Both the position numbers and the translations under genes were made by a program. The notes under the pieces are model-generated. The model was not told the DNA's origin. It searched no databases and was given only the letters and a program-made list of their open reading frames with translations. Positions 7,532-18,431 of a stretch of 64,000 bases of DNA are shown here, in pieces. The DNA is from CAWJKP01 sp963843465. Its GTDB lineage: Bacteria > Planctomycetota > Planctomycetia > Pirellulales > Thermoguttaceae. The DNA lies in assembly GCA_963843465.1 (NCBI GenBank), contig CAWJKP010000006.1, positions 124,001-188,000 of the forward strand, written 5' to 3'. Position 1 is the first letter of the stretch; each line of letters begins with the position of its first letter.

Positions 7532-10500
7532 CATCTACCCGGCCGAAGGACTCCCCAACCGGCTGGCCGCGCAAGTGGCCGGCGATGCCGCCGACCTGGG
7601 CCTCGCCGCCGACCTGGCCGTCACGGCCGCCTATGGCTACTTGATCCAGGGCGACCTGTCCGGCGACGACGTCCGGCGGATCGCCCAGGGGCTCTTGGCC
7701 GACCGGGTGGTGGAGCGGACCGTGGCGGCGCCCGTCGGCGACGCGGTGTTGGCCCAGGCCCCCGCCGGCCTGGCGGCCGGGGCTAACGACGCACCGGCAT
7801 TGTTAGCCCGGGCGGCCACGCCGGCTGGTGACAAAGGCGGCCTGGCGGCGCGGACTGACAACGCCGGCCGCCCGTGCCTGATCCACGTGCTGCCCAAGCC
7901 GGGCGTGACGGACCCCGTGGCCCAGAGCGTGGTGGCGGCGATCGCCGATTTCGGTTTGCGGGCGGAGGCTGTCCGCACCATGAAGAAATACTGGATCTCC
8001 CCCTTGCCTGCCGAGCGGCTGGCCCTGTTGTGCGAGAAGATCCTGGCCAACGACGCGATCGAGCAGGTGATCGTCGGTCCGCTCAGTTTCGCCCACCTGG
8101 AAGTCGGCTCTCCCTACGACTTCAAGCTCGAAAGCGTGCCCATCCGCGGCATGGACGATGCGGAACTCCAGCGGCTGAGCCACACGGGGCAGCTCTTTCT
8201 GTCGCTGGTCGAGATGCAGACCATCCGCGACTACTTCCGCAAGCTGGACCGCGACCCGACCGACGTCGAGCTGGAGAGCCTCGCCCAGACCTGGAGCGAG
8301 CATTGCAGCCACAAGACGCTCACCGGACGGATTCGCTACCGCGACGGCGAGGAGGAGCGGCGGTTTGAGAACATGCTGCGGGAGACGATCTTCGCCGCCA
8401 CGCAAGAGATCCGCCGCGCGGCCGGCAACGACGATTGGTGCGTGAGCGTCTTCGAGGACAACGCCGGCGTGGTGCGGTTCGACGACCGCTACAACGTGGT
8501 CTTCAAGGTCGAGACGCACAACCATCCCTCGGCCCTGGAGCCTTACGGCGGGGCCAACACGGGCATCGGCGGCGTGATCCGCGATCCCATGGGCACCGGC
8601 CTGGGCGCCAAGCCGGTCTGCAACACCAACGTCTTCTGCTTCGCCCCGCCCGACACCCCCGCCGATCGGCTCCCGCCGGGCGTGCTGCACCCGCGGCGGG
8701 TGATGAAGGGCGTGGTCTCGGGCGTCCGCGACTACGGCAACCGCATGGGCATCCCCACCGTCAATGGGGCGGTCTACTTCGATCCCCGTTACCTGGGCAA
8801 TCCGCTGGTCTATTGCGGCAACGTGGGCCTGATCCCCCGCGACAAATCGCGCAAGGAGCCCCGGCCGGGCGACCTGGTGGTCTCGATCGGCGGACGCACG
8901 GGCCGCGACGGCATTCACGGGGCCACTTTCAGCTCCGCCGAGCCTCACCAGCCAAAGCGAGTCGCTCTCCGGCGGCGCCGTGCAGATCGGCAACGCGATC
9001 ACCGAGAAGATGGTGCTCGACGTGCTCCTGGCCGCCCGCGACCGCGGCTTGTATCACGCCGTGACCGACTGCGGCGCCGGCGGACTCTCGAGCGCCGTGG
9101 GCGAGATGGGCGAGAAGATCGGCGCCGAGGTCTGGCTGGACCGCGTGCCCTTGAAGTACGAGGGCCTCTCCTATACGGAGATCTGGATCTCCGAGGCCCA
9201 GGAGCGGATGGTCCTTGCGGTGGCGGAAGACCGCTGGCCGGAGCTTGAGGCGCTTTGCAATTCGGAAGGCGTGGAGGCCACGGTCGTGGGCCAATTCCTG
9301 CCCACCGGCCGGCTGGTGCTGAAGTACCGCGACCAACAGGTGGCGGACTTGGACATGACGTTCCTCCACGACGGCCGCCCGGCGGTGGTCCGCGAGGCGG
9401 TCGCCGTGATTTTGCCCGTCCGGCCGCTGCAACCGCCCCCTCCGGAAAAGGGGACAGTCCCCATTTGCCGGAACGGCCCGAAGGGTGCTTCGCACAAATG
9501 GGGACTGTCCCCTTTTCCCGCCGGCTCGGGCTAGCGAGGATTACACCAACGACCTGCTGGCGATCCTGGGCTCGCTCAACGTGGCCAGCAAGCATTGGGT
9601 GATCCGGCAGTACGACCACGAGGTGCAGGGGGGCAGCGTGATCAAGCCGCTGGTGGGCCGCAGCAACGACGGTCCCAGCGACGCCGCCGTAATCCGCCCG
9701 GTGCTGGAGAGCCGGCGTGGGCTGGTGATCGCCTGCGGCATGAACCCTTACTACGGCGATCTGGACACCTACTGGATGGCTGCCAGCGCGATCGACGAAG
9801 CGGTCCGCAACTGCGTGGCAGTGGGCGCCGACCCGGCCCGCGTGGCGATCCTCGACAATTTCTGCTGGGGCAACACCGACCGGCCGGAGACCCTGGGCTC
9901 GCTGGTCCGCGCGGCGGTGGCCTGCTACGACGTGGCGACCGTGCTGGGCACGCCCTTCATCAGCGGCAAGGACAGTCTGAACAACGAGTTCCGGCCCGCC
10001 GGCGTGGCCCAACGTACTCCTCACGCTCCGCGTGAGGGGCAACGTCACGCGGAGCGTGACGAGTACGACGCCGGGGGCACGCAAGAGCCGATTGCCATTC
10101 CGCCGTCGCTGTTGATCAGCGCCCTGGGCCAAATCGACGACGTGCGGCGGGCGGTGAGCATGGACCTCAAAGAGCCCGGCAACCACCTCTACCTGGCGGG
10201 CAAGACCAAGAACGAATTGGGCGGCTCGCACTTTGCCCTGGTCCACGGGCTATCCGGCGGCGAGGTCCCCAAGGTCGACGCGGCGGTGGCCAAGACGACC
10301 TTCGCGGCGATCCACCGCGCGATCGACGCCGGGTTGGTCCGCGCTTGTCACGACCTGAGCGAAGGCGGACTGGCCGTGGCCGCCGCCGAAATGGCGTTCG
10401 CTGGCGGGCTGGGCGCCCGGCTCTCGCTGGACGCCGTCCCCGCGGGCGACCAGGCCCGCCAGACGGCCACGCTGCTGTTTGGCGAGTCGAACACCCGTTT

Positions 10501-10681
10501 CCTCTGCGAAGTCCGCCCGGCCGACGCTGAGGCGTTCGAGCAGGCGTTGGCCGGCGTCCCTCACGCCCGCGTGGGCCGGGTGGCGGATGACGATCGTTTC
10601 GAGATCCGCCACGCGACGACGGTGATCGACGCCGAGATCAGTCGATTGAAGCGAGCATGGCAGCAACCGTTGGATTGGTGA
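7515..10681 (+). CDS. purL: Phosphoribosylformylglycinamidine synthase, PurS-PurL fusion with inserted repeats
   Basis: Converts FGAR to FGAM in purine synthesis with ATP and with ammonia from PurQ. The N-terminus has two PurS-like halves (MLWEVDIYPAEG, then LIHVLPKPGVTDPVAQSVV). The PurL core follows with SEHCSHKTLTG, ETHNHPSALEPYGGANTGIGG, the second half DYTNDLLAILGSLN, ISGKDSLNNEF and CHDLSEGGLAVAAAEM. Three palindromes are inserted: 7764-7826 between the PurS-like halves (in frame), 9444-9518 at the joint of the two halves of PurL, and 10013-10067 (in frame). Frame breaks occur near 8941 (one extra C before ELTSQSE) and across 9444-9518. The gene is needed for de novo purines, so the breaks are probably sequence errors or are resolved in some other way. 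Confidence 0.92.
7764..7826. repeat. GGGGCTAAC/GTTAGCCC palindrome inside purL
   Basis: Copy of the family described at 4279. It falls in the linker between the two PurS-like halves and keeps the frame open, coding for GLAAGANDAPALLARAATPAG. Confidence 0.8.
9444..9518. repeat. 75-bp GGAAAAGGGGACAGTCCCC palindrome inside purL
   Basis: Arms GGAAAAGGGGACAGTCCCC and GGGGACTGTCCCCTTTTCC around a GC-rich centre, exactly 75 bp. It occupies the junction where PurL proteins usually have a variable linker. The coding frame after it is shifted by +1 relative to before. Relatives are at 24541-24615, 30704-30814 and 45985-46077. Confidence 0.85.
10013..10067. repeat. 55-bp CTCACGCTCCGCGTGAG palindromic element inside purL
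   Basis: Arms CGTACTCCTCACGCTCCGCG and CGCGGAGCGTGACGAGTACG. It lies between ISGKDSLNNEF and the conserved IAIPPSLLISALGQ and is translated in frame as RTPHAPREGQRHAERDEYD. Copies of exactly the same length are at 43052-43106 (hrpA) and 61701-61755 (intergenic). Confidence 0.88.
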
Positions 10682-10687
10682 GATGCT

Positions 10688-10903
10688 CCCTCTCCCTCCG
10701 CAACATTATGCATCAGCTATCACTGCTAGCAGAATTCGACCGTCAAATAAGGACTTACGTCAACAAGGCGTGAAGTTTCGCGCCAGGTCGGCGACCAATC
10801 GTGGTAGTCTGGGTCGATTGCTCCCGATGTGGCAAGACGATTTGGCTGTCAATGCTAGCTGATGCATAATGTTGCTCCGGGAGAGGGTTGGGGTAAGGGG
10901 ATT
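10688..10903. repeat. CCCTCTCCC/GGGAGAGGG palindrome split by an inserted element
   Basis: The two arms of this common family (CCCTCTCCCTCC at 10688-10699 and TCCGGGAGAGGGTTGGGG from 10877) are normally adjacent, as at 11637-11672 and 18117-18152. Here they are separated by the 177-bp element at 10700-10876, with TCC repeated on both sides. Confidence 0.8.
10700..10876. mobile_element. Miniature inverted-repeat element (about 177 bp) nested in a palindrome
   Basis: The ends are GCAACATTATGCATCAGCTA and its reverse complement, a perfect 20-bp terminal inverted repeat. It contains no open frame and is clearly more AT-rich than its surroundings. A TCC flanks both ends, as expected for a 3-bp target duplication. 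It is non-autonomous, and no matching transposase is in the window. The rest of the gap to purQ (10904-11043) shows no gene and ends in an AGTGG-type array fragment. Confidence 0.8.
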
Positions 10904-11043
10904 CGAGAGAAAGCTATGACCGCGCGATGCTTGCCGTTTCCGAAACGCTTAGTCAACCGGTAAATCCAAACACATCCGGGCCGACACGGCCCGGCTCGGA
11001 TTGCCGAGCCTCTGAACACTGACCACCGACCACTTCAAACGCC

Positions 11044-11883
11044 ATGTCCCCACCGCGCGTCTTGATCCTGCGAGCCCCGGGCACCAATTGCGATCAGGAG
11101 GCCGCCTTCGCCTTCCAGCAGGCCGGCGCCACGACCGAGTCGCTGCACATCAACCATCTGCTCCGCCAGCCCGAGACTCTCCGACAGTTCCAGATCCTCT
11201 GCATCCCCGGCGGCTTCAGCTACGGCGACGACGTGGCCGCCGGCCGCATCCTGGGCAACCTCTTCCAGCACCACCTCGGGGAGGAAATGGCCCGCTTCAA
11301 GGCCGACGGCAAACTAATCCTGGGGATCTGCAACGGCTTCCAAGTGTTGATCAAATCGGGGGTCCTGCTGGAGCCGGACGCCCAGCTCGGCCCGCCGGCC
11401 ACCCTCACCTGGAACGACTCGGGCCGTTTTGAGGACCGCTGGGTCCGGCTAGAGGTCTTGCCGGCCCATTGCGTCTTTCTCCAGGGCATCGAGGCGATGT
11501 ACCTGCCGGTGGCCCACGCCGAAGGGAAGTTCGTCGTCCGCGATCCGGGCGTTCTGGAGGAGTTGCAGCGCATCGGCCAACTCGTGCTGCGCTACCGGCC
11601 GCTATCCGGCGACGGGAAAGCCGACGACTCCCCAATCCCCCTCTCCCTCCGGGAGAGGGTCGGGGTGAGGGGGTTCTCTCCCTTGCCTTTTCCCGACAAT
11701 CCCAACGGCTCGGTGGCCAACGTGGCGGGGATCTGCGACGCGACCGGCCGCGTGCTGGGCCTGATGCCGCATCCCGAGCGGCACATCGATCCCACCCAGC
11801 ACCCCCGCTGGACCCGCGGCGAAGCCGCCGCCGTGGGCGACGGGTTGAAAGTCTTCCAGAACGCGGTGGGCTATTTCCGCTAA
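11044..11883 (+). CDS. purQ: Phosphoribosylformylglycinamidine synthase glutaminase subunit
   Basis: 279 residues, class I glutamine amidotransferase that feeds ammonia to PurL. The start is RVLILRAPGTNCDQEAAFAF. The oxyanion region is GGFSYGDDVAAGR, the nucleophile cysteine is in LGICNGFQVL, and the histidine/glutamate pair is in LMPHPERH near the end. Between residues about 196 and 215 a CCCTCTCCC-type palindrome (11637-11672) is read in frame as PIPLSLRERVGVRG, just before NPNGSVANVAGICD, where related proteins have a short loop. The frame is otherwise intact. It is separated from purL by the nested repeat region, so the two may be transcribed separately. Confidence 0.94.
   Translation: MSPPRVLILRAPGTNCDQEAAFAFQQAGATTESLHINHLLRQPETLRQFQILCIPGGFSYGDDVAAGRILGNLFQHHLGEEMARFKADGKLILGICNGFQVLIKSGVLLEPDAQLGPPATLTWNDSGRFEDRWVRLEVLPAHCVFLQGIEAMYLPVAHAEGKFVVRDPGVLEELQRIGQLVLRYRPLSGDGKADDSPIPLSLRERVGVRGFSPLPFPDNPNGSVANVAGICDATGRVLGLMPHPERHIDPTQHPRWTRGEAAAVGDGLKVFQNAVGYFR
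11637..11672. repeat. CCCTCTCCCTCCGGGAGAGG palindrome inside purQ
   Basis: Same family as 10688-10903, 18117-18152, 20783-20817, 20898-20933, 21141-21178 and 42259-42297. It is 36 bp long and is translated without a frame change. Confidence 0.82.
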
Positions 11884-11889
11884 CGACGA

Positions 11890-11931
11890 GTAGGGTGGGA
11901 CAAGCTCGCGTGAGCGAGCGCCGGCCCACCA
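11890..11931. repeat. GTAGGGTGGGACAAGCT family repeat
   Basis: Lies seven bases after the purQ stop. Contains GTAGGGTGGGACAAGCTCGC and GCGCCGGCCCACC. The following 100 bases to the spoVG stop show no gene. Confidence 0.7.
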
Positions 11932-12045
11932 ATTCTGCTCGATCTGGGAACTGGCAGTGTCACCGCAGAGGGAACGGCAAGGCAGACTGCTCTGCGTCTC
12001 CGCGTTGAACCCTTGATCCGTGTTCGGTCCGTAGCTAGATCTGGA

Positions 12046-12714
12046 TCATTCGAAGATTCCCGCCCCGAAGTTGCCGGGCTTGGGTCGGTCCGCAGGCTGA
12101 GGCACGTGCGCAGGGGCCTTGTGCGGTCCCTGGGGTCTTTCCACCTGCGAGACCTGCGGCTCGATCGGCGGGGCTTGCGGCTCGACCTGCTGGACCGGCG
12201 GCTCGACGCGCGACGCTTGCGGCTGGACCCGGGGCAGGAACGACGGACCCGCGGGCGGCGCGGGCGCGTCGGCGCGGAGTTCGACCGCCAGGGCCTCTTC
12301 CTGGTCGAAATCGTCGTAGCTGGGGACGTAGCCGGGTAGCTTGGACCGCACCTTCTCCTCCTCGAAGGCGGCGATCACCCGCTGTTGGATCATCTCCCGG
12401 CAGGTGGTGTTGATGGGGTGGGCGATGTCGGCGTAGAGTTTCGCCCGGCCCTCCTCGTCCCGCGAGGCTTGATTCTCCTTCAACCGCGTGCCGCACTGGT
12501 TGCAATACCCCGCCCGAAGATGGTTCTTCGAGCGGCAATTGCCGCAGTGCGCCGTCAGCTTGCGACTGGGCATGGCCACGAAGGGACCGTTGGCCCCCTC
12601 GATGATCTTCAGATCACGCACGACGAAGCAATCGTCGAAAGTGATCGAGCAGAAGGCCTTCAGTCGCTCGCCGGGCTCCTCCATCAGCTTGATGCGAACC
12701 TCGGTGATTTCCAC
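12046..12714 (-). CDS. spoVG: SpoVG-family protein with zinc ribbon and proline-rich tail
   Basis: 222 residues. The first 60 are a SpoVG domain (VEITEVRIKL, LKAFCSITFDDCFVVRDLKII, GPFVAMPSRKL), a small nucleic-acid-binding fold linked to septation and gene control. After this comes a CGNC-x8-YCNQCG zinc ribbon (about residues 63-81). An INTTCREMIQQRVIAAFEEE helix, typical of the SpoVG C-terminal part, follows. The last 80 residues are rich in Pro, Gln and Val. The GTG at 12714 is chosen because AAGGAG lies eight bases upstream and the domain starts there. It follows ispE by 25 bases. ispE next to spoVG is also known from Bacillus. The zinc ribbon insertion is unusual compared with the roughly 95-residue Bacillus protein. 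Confidence 0.88.
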   Translation of the reverse strand: MEITEVRIKLMEEPGERLKAFCSITFDDCFVVRDLKIIEGANGPFVAMPSRKLTAHCGNCRSKNHLRAGYCNQCGTRLKENQASRDEEGRAKLYADIAHPINTTCREMIQQRVIAAFEEEKVRSKLPGYVPSYDDFDQEEALAVELRADAPAPPAGPSFLPRVQPQASRVEPPVQQVEPQAPPIEPQVSQVERPQGPHKAPAHVPQPADRPKPGNFGAGIFE

Positions 12715-12739
12715 GGCCGTTCTCCTTATCGATGGCCTC

Positions 12740-13627
12740 TCAACAGGATCCTCCCACCGCCAGCGCCACGCCCAAGCCTCGCGCCTGCAAACGTCCCGCG
12801 GTCCGCCGCGCGTGGCGGGCGTGGCGGCACAGCCCGAAACAGCAGGTTCCACTCCCACTCATCCCATACCCCAAACAGTCCACTGCCGCCAACTCACCCA
12901 GCAGCAGCCGCACCCAGGGCGACAGCGCCTCGGCGGCCTCTCGCAGACGGTTGAACAAGAGCCGTCCGGCGGCGGCCAGGTCGCCTCGGGCGAAGGCCTC
13001 CAAAAGGGGTTCCAACGGCTGCGGCCGATCGGCCCGACGACAAACGCCATAGACCGCGGCCGTGGACAACCCCGCCGGCGGCCGCACGACGACGAAGCTC
13101 AGCGAGCCCAGCCTGGCGACCGCGGCGACTTTCTCTCCCCGGCCCCGGCAGATCGCCGGGCCGCCGGCGAAGAACAACGGCACGTCGCTGCCCAATTCGG
13201 CGCCGATTTCCGCAAGCCGCGGGTCGGGCCAGCCCAGGTTCCAGGCCAGATTGGCGGCCCGAAGCGCCGCCGCCGCGTCGCTGGAGCCTCCCCCCAGACC
13301 CGCCGCGCTGGGAATCCGCTTTACCAGCCGCATCGTCGCGCCGCGGGCCACTCCGGCCCGCCGGCGGAGCAACTCGACCGCCCGCACGACGAGGTTTTCC
13401 GCACCCGTGGGCACATCGCCCCACGACCCGCATCCAAACTCGCAACTCAAGCGGATTTGCCCACCGGGATCGTCCGTCAAGTAAAGGGTGTCGTAAAGAT
13501 CGATCGGGTAGACCAGGGTCTCAATCTCGTGGTACCCATCCGGGCGCTTAGCGAGCACCTCGAAGAAGAGGTTCAATTTCGCCGGCGCCTGGACCACCAA
13601 GCCCGCGGCGGACCGGTGGAAGTACAT
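12740..13627 (-). CDS. ispE: 4-diphosphocytidyl-2-C-methyl-D-erythritol kinase
   Basis: 295 residues of the GHMP kinase family. IspE phosphorylates CDP-methylerythritol in the MEP route to isoprenoids. The N-terminal segment APAKLNLFFEVLAKRPDGYHEI, the ATP-binding glycine loop PSAAGLGGGSSDAAAAL (about residues 107-123), NDVE-like substrate region GSDVPLFFAGGPAICRGRGE, and the C-terminal MSGSGTCCFG are all present. It is the first gene of an ispE-spoVG pair on the minus strand. Confidence 0.94.
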   Translation of the reverse strand: MYFHRSAAGLVVQAPAKLNLFFEVLAKRPDGYHEIETLVYPIDLYDTLYLTDDPGGQIRLSCEFGCGSWGDVPTGAENLVVRAVELLRRRAGVARGATMRLVKRIPSAAGLGGGSSDAAAALRAANLAWNLGWPDPRLAEIGAELGSDVPLFFAGGPAICRGRGEKVAAVARLGSLSFVVVRPPAGLSTAAVYGVCRRADRPQPLEPLLEAFARGDLAAAGRLLFNRLREAAEALSPWVRLLLGELAAVDCLGYGMSGSGTCCFGLCRHARHARRTAGRLQARGLGVALAVGGSC

Positions 13628-14064
13628 CCCTGGTGTCCTTCTGAAGGTGCTCTACCCGGCCGGGGGATACTGGACCTGAAAAGCGATTCTATCGCTGCCC
13701 CGCCAGAGCGTCAACCGGGAACCGCTATCATTCCTCAAGAAACCGTGGATTATCCTGACAGAGCAGCGAGCGGACACCTTCGCCTTATCTCACCTATTTA
13801 CAATGAGTTGCGCTACGAGCGCCGACCTCGCTTTCCGGGGTTGCTACACGGCGTTCGCTTCCGCCAGCGGGGGGGATTGATGTTGATGCGGATGGGACAT
13901 TCTGGCGCGGAAACGATCGCCGTCAAGTACTTCCCTGGGCGGAACACCCTGCAACAACGACCGAGAACCCACCAATTCGGGCCCAAACGACATTGGTTGG
14001 AAGATGAACCCCCAGTACGTGTGCCTCGCGTCGGGGCCGCTGAGCGTAGGCGGTTTTCTCGACG
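13628..14064. other. Intergenic region, no gene recognised
   Basis: 437 bases between ispE and the next minus-strand gene. Base composition is more balanced than in the neighbours. No open frame resembling a known family and no long repeat was seen. The ispE promoter should lie in the left part. Confidence 0.4.
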
Positions 14065-14900
14065 CTATTTCTCTTGCTCCCTGAAACGAGCCGTATCCGG
14101 CGCCGGAGTGGTGGTGGTTGTTTGACCCTCCCTTACCCGAATGTTTCGAGGAGGTTCCGGTTTCTGTGGTGCCGGCCTCTGCTCAACAGGAGCTGACGTT
14201 GGCGGCGGTGTTGCCGGCATCTGCTGAACAGGAGTTGCGGCTGGCAGCGGCGTTGTTCTTTCTTGACTCATGGGACTGACCCTCCTTGCTTGCGGGTTGA
14301 CAATTTCGACTTTCTGTATATCGGGAAACGAAACTACCTGAGTCTTTTGCACCTCTTGTATTACGCGCTGCAAAAAATACGTTGGCACGGTGTTTAGCAG
14401 CACGCACAGAACGGCCACCCCAATACACCATTTGGCCCGCGCCTGATAGCCCATCTTCTTAATGTTAAAGTTGAAGTTAGTTTCACTGGCACTGATATAA
14501 TTCCGCTCTAACGCTTTCGCCCAATCCTCGGCACTGCGATTCTTAACCTCTTCCTCATCAAGTTGGCCGCCATAGGCATAATAGTCCTTGAAGTTATCGA
14601 GGAAATCGCTCCACTGCTTCGGATGGGTTATGTAATCCCTCGCTGCGAAGGGCAAGAAGGAAACGATAACGAAGACCGTGCCAAGAATGAAAAAACCGCG
14701 AATAATGCGGTGAAGACCTCAAAAAAGCAGACCGCTGCTCCCGAGGCACATGACGGCAGCAACTTGCTGTAGTAGATGCCAACACCGGCTAGTGCCAACA
14801 GCAGGACAGCCAGAAAGCTATCCGCCGCGTCCAGCTTGTATTTGTGTTCCATCTCCGAGTTGTACGTGTCTCGGAAGAAATCCTCTGGGTTGATTCCCAT
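14065..14900 (-). CDS. Membrane protein of unknown function (frame break in a T run)
   Basis: The N-terminus MGINPEDFFRDTYNSE is followed by a hydrophilic stretch and two or three membrane helices (FLAVLLLALAGVGIYYS, then VFTALFAVF joined to FILGTVFVIVSFLPFAARDY). A charged part contains HPKQWSDFLDNFKDYYAYGG, another helix CIGVAVLCVLLNTVPTYF follows, and the tail is rich in Pro, Gln and Thr. The two parts are in different frames. They join at a run of six T near 14688, where one changed base would restore a continuous frame of about 278 residues. I do not recognise a family. Base composition is lower in GC than the neighbours, which may point to acquisition. Confidence 0.6.
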
Positions 14901-14998
14901 ATAGGTTCTCGGCCGCCGCCGCCCCTCACCCGCCATTATACCAAACCATCGCCCCCGTAATTGCCCTGCAACAGCCCCCGCCGTCGCTCGCGCGAATT

Positions 14999-15646
14999 CT
15001 ACGTCCGGCCCGTTGCGCCAAACGAGGCCCGGGCGATCTCGTAAACGATGGGCAAAACGGAGATCACGATGATCGCCAGCGTCACCAAGGAGAAGTGACC
15101 TTTGACAATCGGCCAACTGCCGAAGCAGTATCCACCCAGCACGAAGGCCGCCACCCAGGCCAATCCGCCGATCACGTTGTAGGCGATGAACCAGGCGTAG
15201 CTCATCGAGCCGACCCCCGCCACAAAGGGGGCGAAGGTGCGGATGATGGGCACGAATCGAGCCAGGATGATCGTCTTGCCGCCGTGCCGTTGGTAAAACT
15301 CGTGCGTGCGGTCCAGATGCTTCTTCTTGAGGAAGCGAATCTTCCCGCTGAAGGCCGGCGGGCCAATCCAGTTGCCGATCCAGTAGTTCACCGTGTCCCC
15401 CGCGATCGCCGCCGTTGCTAGCACCACCAGCAACGAGGCCAGGGTTAACGAGCCGCGGAACGCGCAGGTCCCCGCCAGGAACAACAGCGAGTCGCCCGGC
15501 AGCACCGGAGTGACCACCAGCCCCGTCTCGCAGAAGACGACCACGAACAGCAGTAGATACGTCCAGGCGCCGTATTGCAGGATCACCTGGTCCAAGTGCC
15601 GGTCCAGGTGCAGGAAGAAATCGACCGCCCAGGAGAGGAGGTGCAT
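14999..15646 (-). CDS. DedA family inner-membrane protein
   Basis: 215 residues with the DedA pattern: an N-terminal region, FVVVFCETGLVVTPVLPGDSLLF (re-entrant loop with conserved Glu and Pro-Gly-Asp), AGDTVNYWIGNWIG, and FVPIIRTFAPFVAGVGSMSY (the conserved arginine region), then two more helices. DedA proteins are proton-coupled flippases or transporters that affect membrane lipid homeostasis and undecaprenyl phosphate recycling. The substrate cannot be told from sequence. It stands alone on the minus strand. Confidence 0.93.
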   Translation of the reverse strand: MHLLSWAVDFFLHLDRHLDQVILQYGAWTYLLLFVVVFCETGLVVTPVLPGDSLLFLAGTCAFRGSLTLASLLVVLATAAIAGDTVNYWIGNWIGPPAFSGKIRFLKKKHLDRTHEFYQRHGGKTIILARFVPIIRTFAPFVAGVGSMSYAWFIAYNVIGGLAWVAAFVLGGYCFGSWPIVKGHFSLVTLAIIVISVLPIVYEIARASFGATGRT

Positions 15647-15659
15647 CGTGCCGTATCCC

Positions 15660-15825
15660 TATTTCCTCAGACCCTAAAATAAGCCGCAAAGGGCGCGAAG
15701 AACACAAAAGCAATGAAGACAAGGTGTTGCCATCGCCGGCCCAGCCCCTGAGAAATGCGTTTCGCTCCGGCCAAACGCATTGGCAAACTCCGTGCTCTTT
15801 GTGTTCTTTGTGGTTGATCCCCCGC
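15660..15825. repeat. Imperfect inverted repeat (GAAGAACACAAA/TTTGTGTTCTTTGTGG)
   Basis: The segments near 15697-15710 (gaagaacacaaaag) and 15794-15812 (ctttgtgttctttgtgg) are complementary and lie about 85 bases apart. The remaining bases up to the groES start (16113) hold no recognised gene. I looked for a CIRCE element (TTAGCACTC) upstream of groES and did not see one. Confidence 0.5.
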
Positions 15826-16112
15826 CACCATACTCGCGGCGCTGGCTAGGCACAAGGCGAGGAGGCTGTCAATTTGGCAGGTCGTGGTCCGAGGTATCGC
15901 TTGAATCTGCCAGCCCTGACGGGCCGGGGGCCATGTCTGCTTCGAGTTCTGGGACGCAACCATTTTCAGGCTATGATGTTACAGCGATACTCCCGGTTTT
16001 GGCGCGGGGATTGCTTTTCGGGTCGCTCACACCGCCGCTGCCTCGACATCTATTGGCAGCCGACCGTACACCTAGTGTTCCGTCCCTCGAGCAGTTTGGA
16101 GACCACCAGACC

Positions 16113-16450
16113 ATGGCAAGAAGAAATCTGACAGCAAGGAATCGGCCGGGGACATCAAACTCCAACCGCTAGGCGACCGCGTGGTCGTGGAACGCGAGAA
16201 GTCCGATGCGGTCACCCGGGGCGGCATCGTGTTGCCGGATACGGCCAAGGACAAGCCCATCCGAGGCCGGATCATCAGCGTGGGCAACGGCCGCTTGCTG
16301 GACGACGGCAGCCGCGGGGCCTTCCAGGTCAAGGTCGGCGACCGGGTGCTCTTCACGTCCTATGCGGGCGAGGAGCTCAAGGGCTTCCAGCTTGGCGACC
16401 GCGAGCTGATGGTGATGCGGGAAGAAGACATCCTGGCGGTCATCGGCTGA
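16113..16450 (+). CDS. groES: Co-chaperonin GroES (one-base deletion near the start)
   Basis: The GroES lid caps the GroEL ring during protein folding. The body reads DIKLQPLGDRVVVEREKSDAVTRGGIVLPD, then the mobile loop region, VGDRVLFTSYAGEELK and DILAVIG at the end. The natural start is the ATG at 16113 with GGAG ten bases upstream. The DNA reads atggcaagaag where an intact frame needs one more A (giving MAKKKSDSKESAGDIKL). Without that base only an internal GTG at 16181 is in frame, which would remove the first beta strand. The deletion is therefore almost certainly a homopolymer error. groEL follows after 35 bases. Confidence 0.9.
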
Positions 16451-16485
16451 ACCACCAACCACTCGACTCAAGGAGATAACGTTTC

Positions 16486-18111
<1,626 letters not shown>

Positions 18112-18116
18112 GCAGT

Positions 18117-18152
18117 CCCCATCTCCCTCTGGGAGAGGGTTGGGGTGAGGGG
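18117..18152. repeat. CCCTCTCCC-type palindrome after groEL
   Basis: Arms CATCTCCCTC and GAGAGGGTTGGGGTG directly after the groEL stop. A second short hairpin (TCCGCCTTTAGGCGG and CCGCCTAAAGG) lies at 18212-18243. It belongs to a family seen again at about 50000-50050. Either could terminate the groESL transcript. Confidence 0.7.
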
Positions 18153-18431
18153 ACGTTGCGCTAGGGCGATCCCCCTTTTGGTTGCAATGGTCCTTAAACG
18201 GCCGCTCGTAGTTCCGCCTTTAGGCGGCATTCCGCCTAAAGGTGGGACGACGAACCGAACGGTCTGCCGCGTTTGCGCCTCGAAGCGGAAGCGTCTGCGT
18301 TAGACGCAGAATTCACCATCAAAGTGGCTGGGCTCGATCCATCCGGCATCTCCACACCAGATGCCATTGGTGCCAGGGGGGGGCTGTGTTATAAAAGGCA
18401 TCCCCACCCCGTCTCCCAGTGGAGCCTAACC

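Noticed and set aside
12488..14125. 545-codon plus-strand frame over ispE and spoVG
   Set aside because: Antisense to two well-supported genes; rich in Arg, Pro and Gln as expected for a shadow.
15660..16112. CIRCE operator for groESL
   Set aside because: The TTAGCACTC-N9-GAGTGCTAA pattern was looked for and not found upstream of groES.
18273..18431. Longer start for the glycosyltransferase at 18273
   Set aside because: The added residues have no family similarity and read through intergenic sequence. The ATG at 18432 begins just before the catalytic domain.
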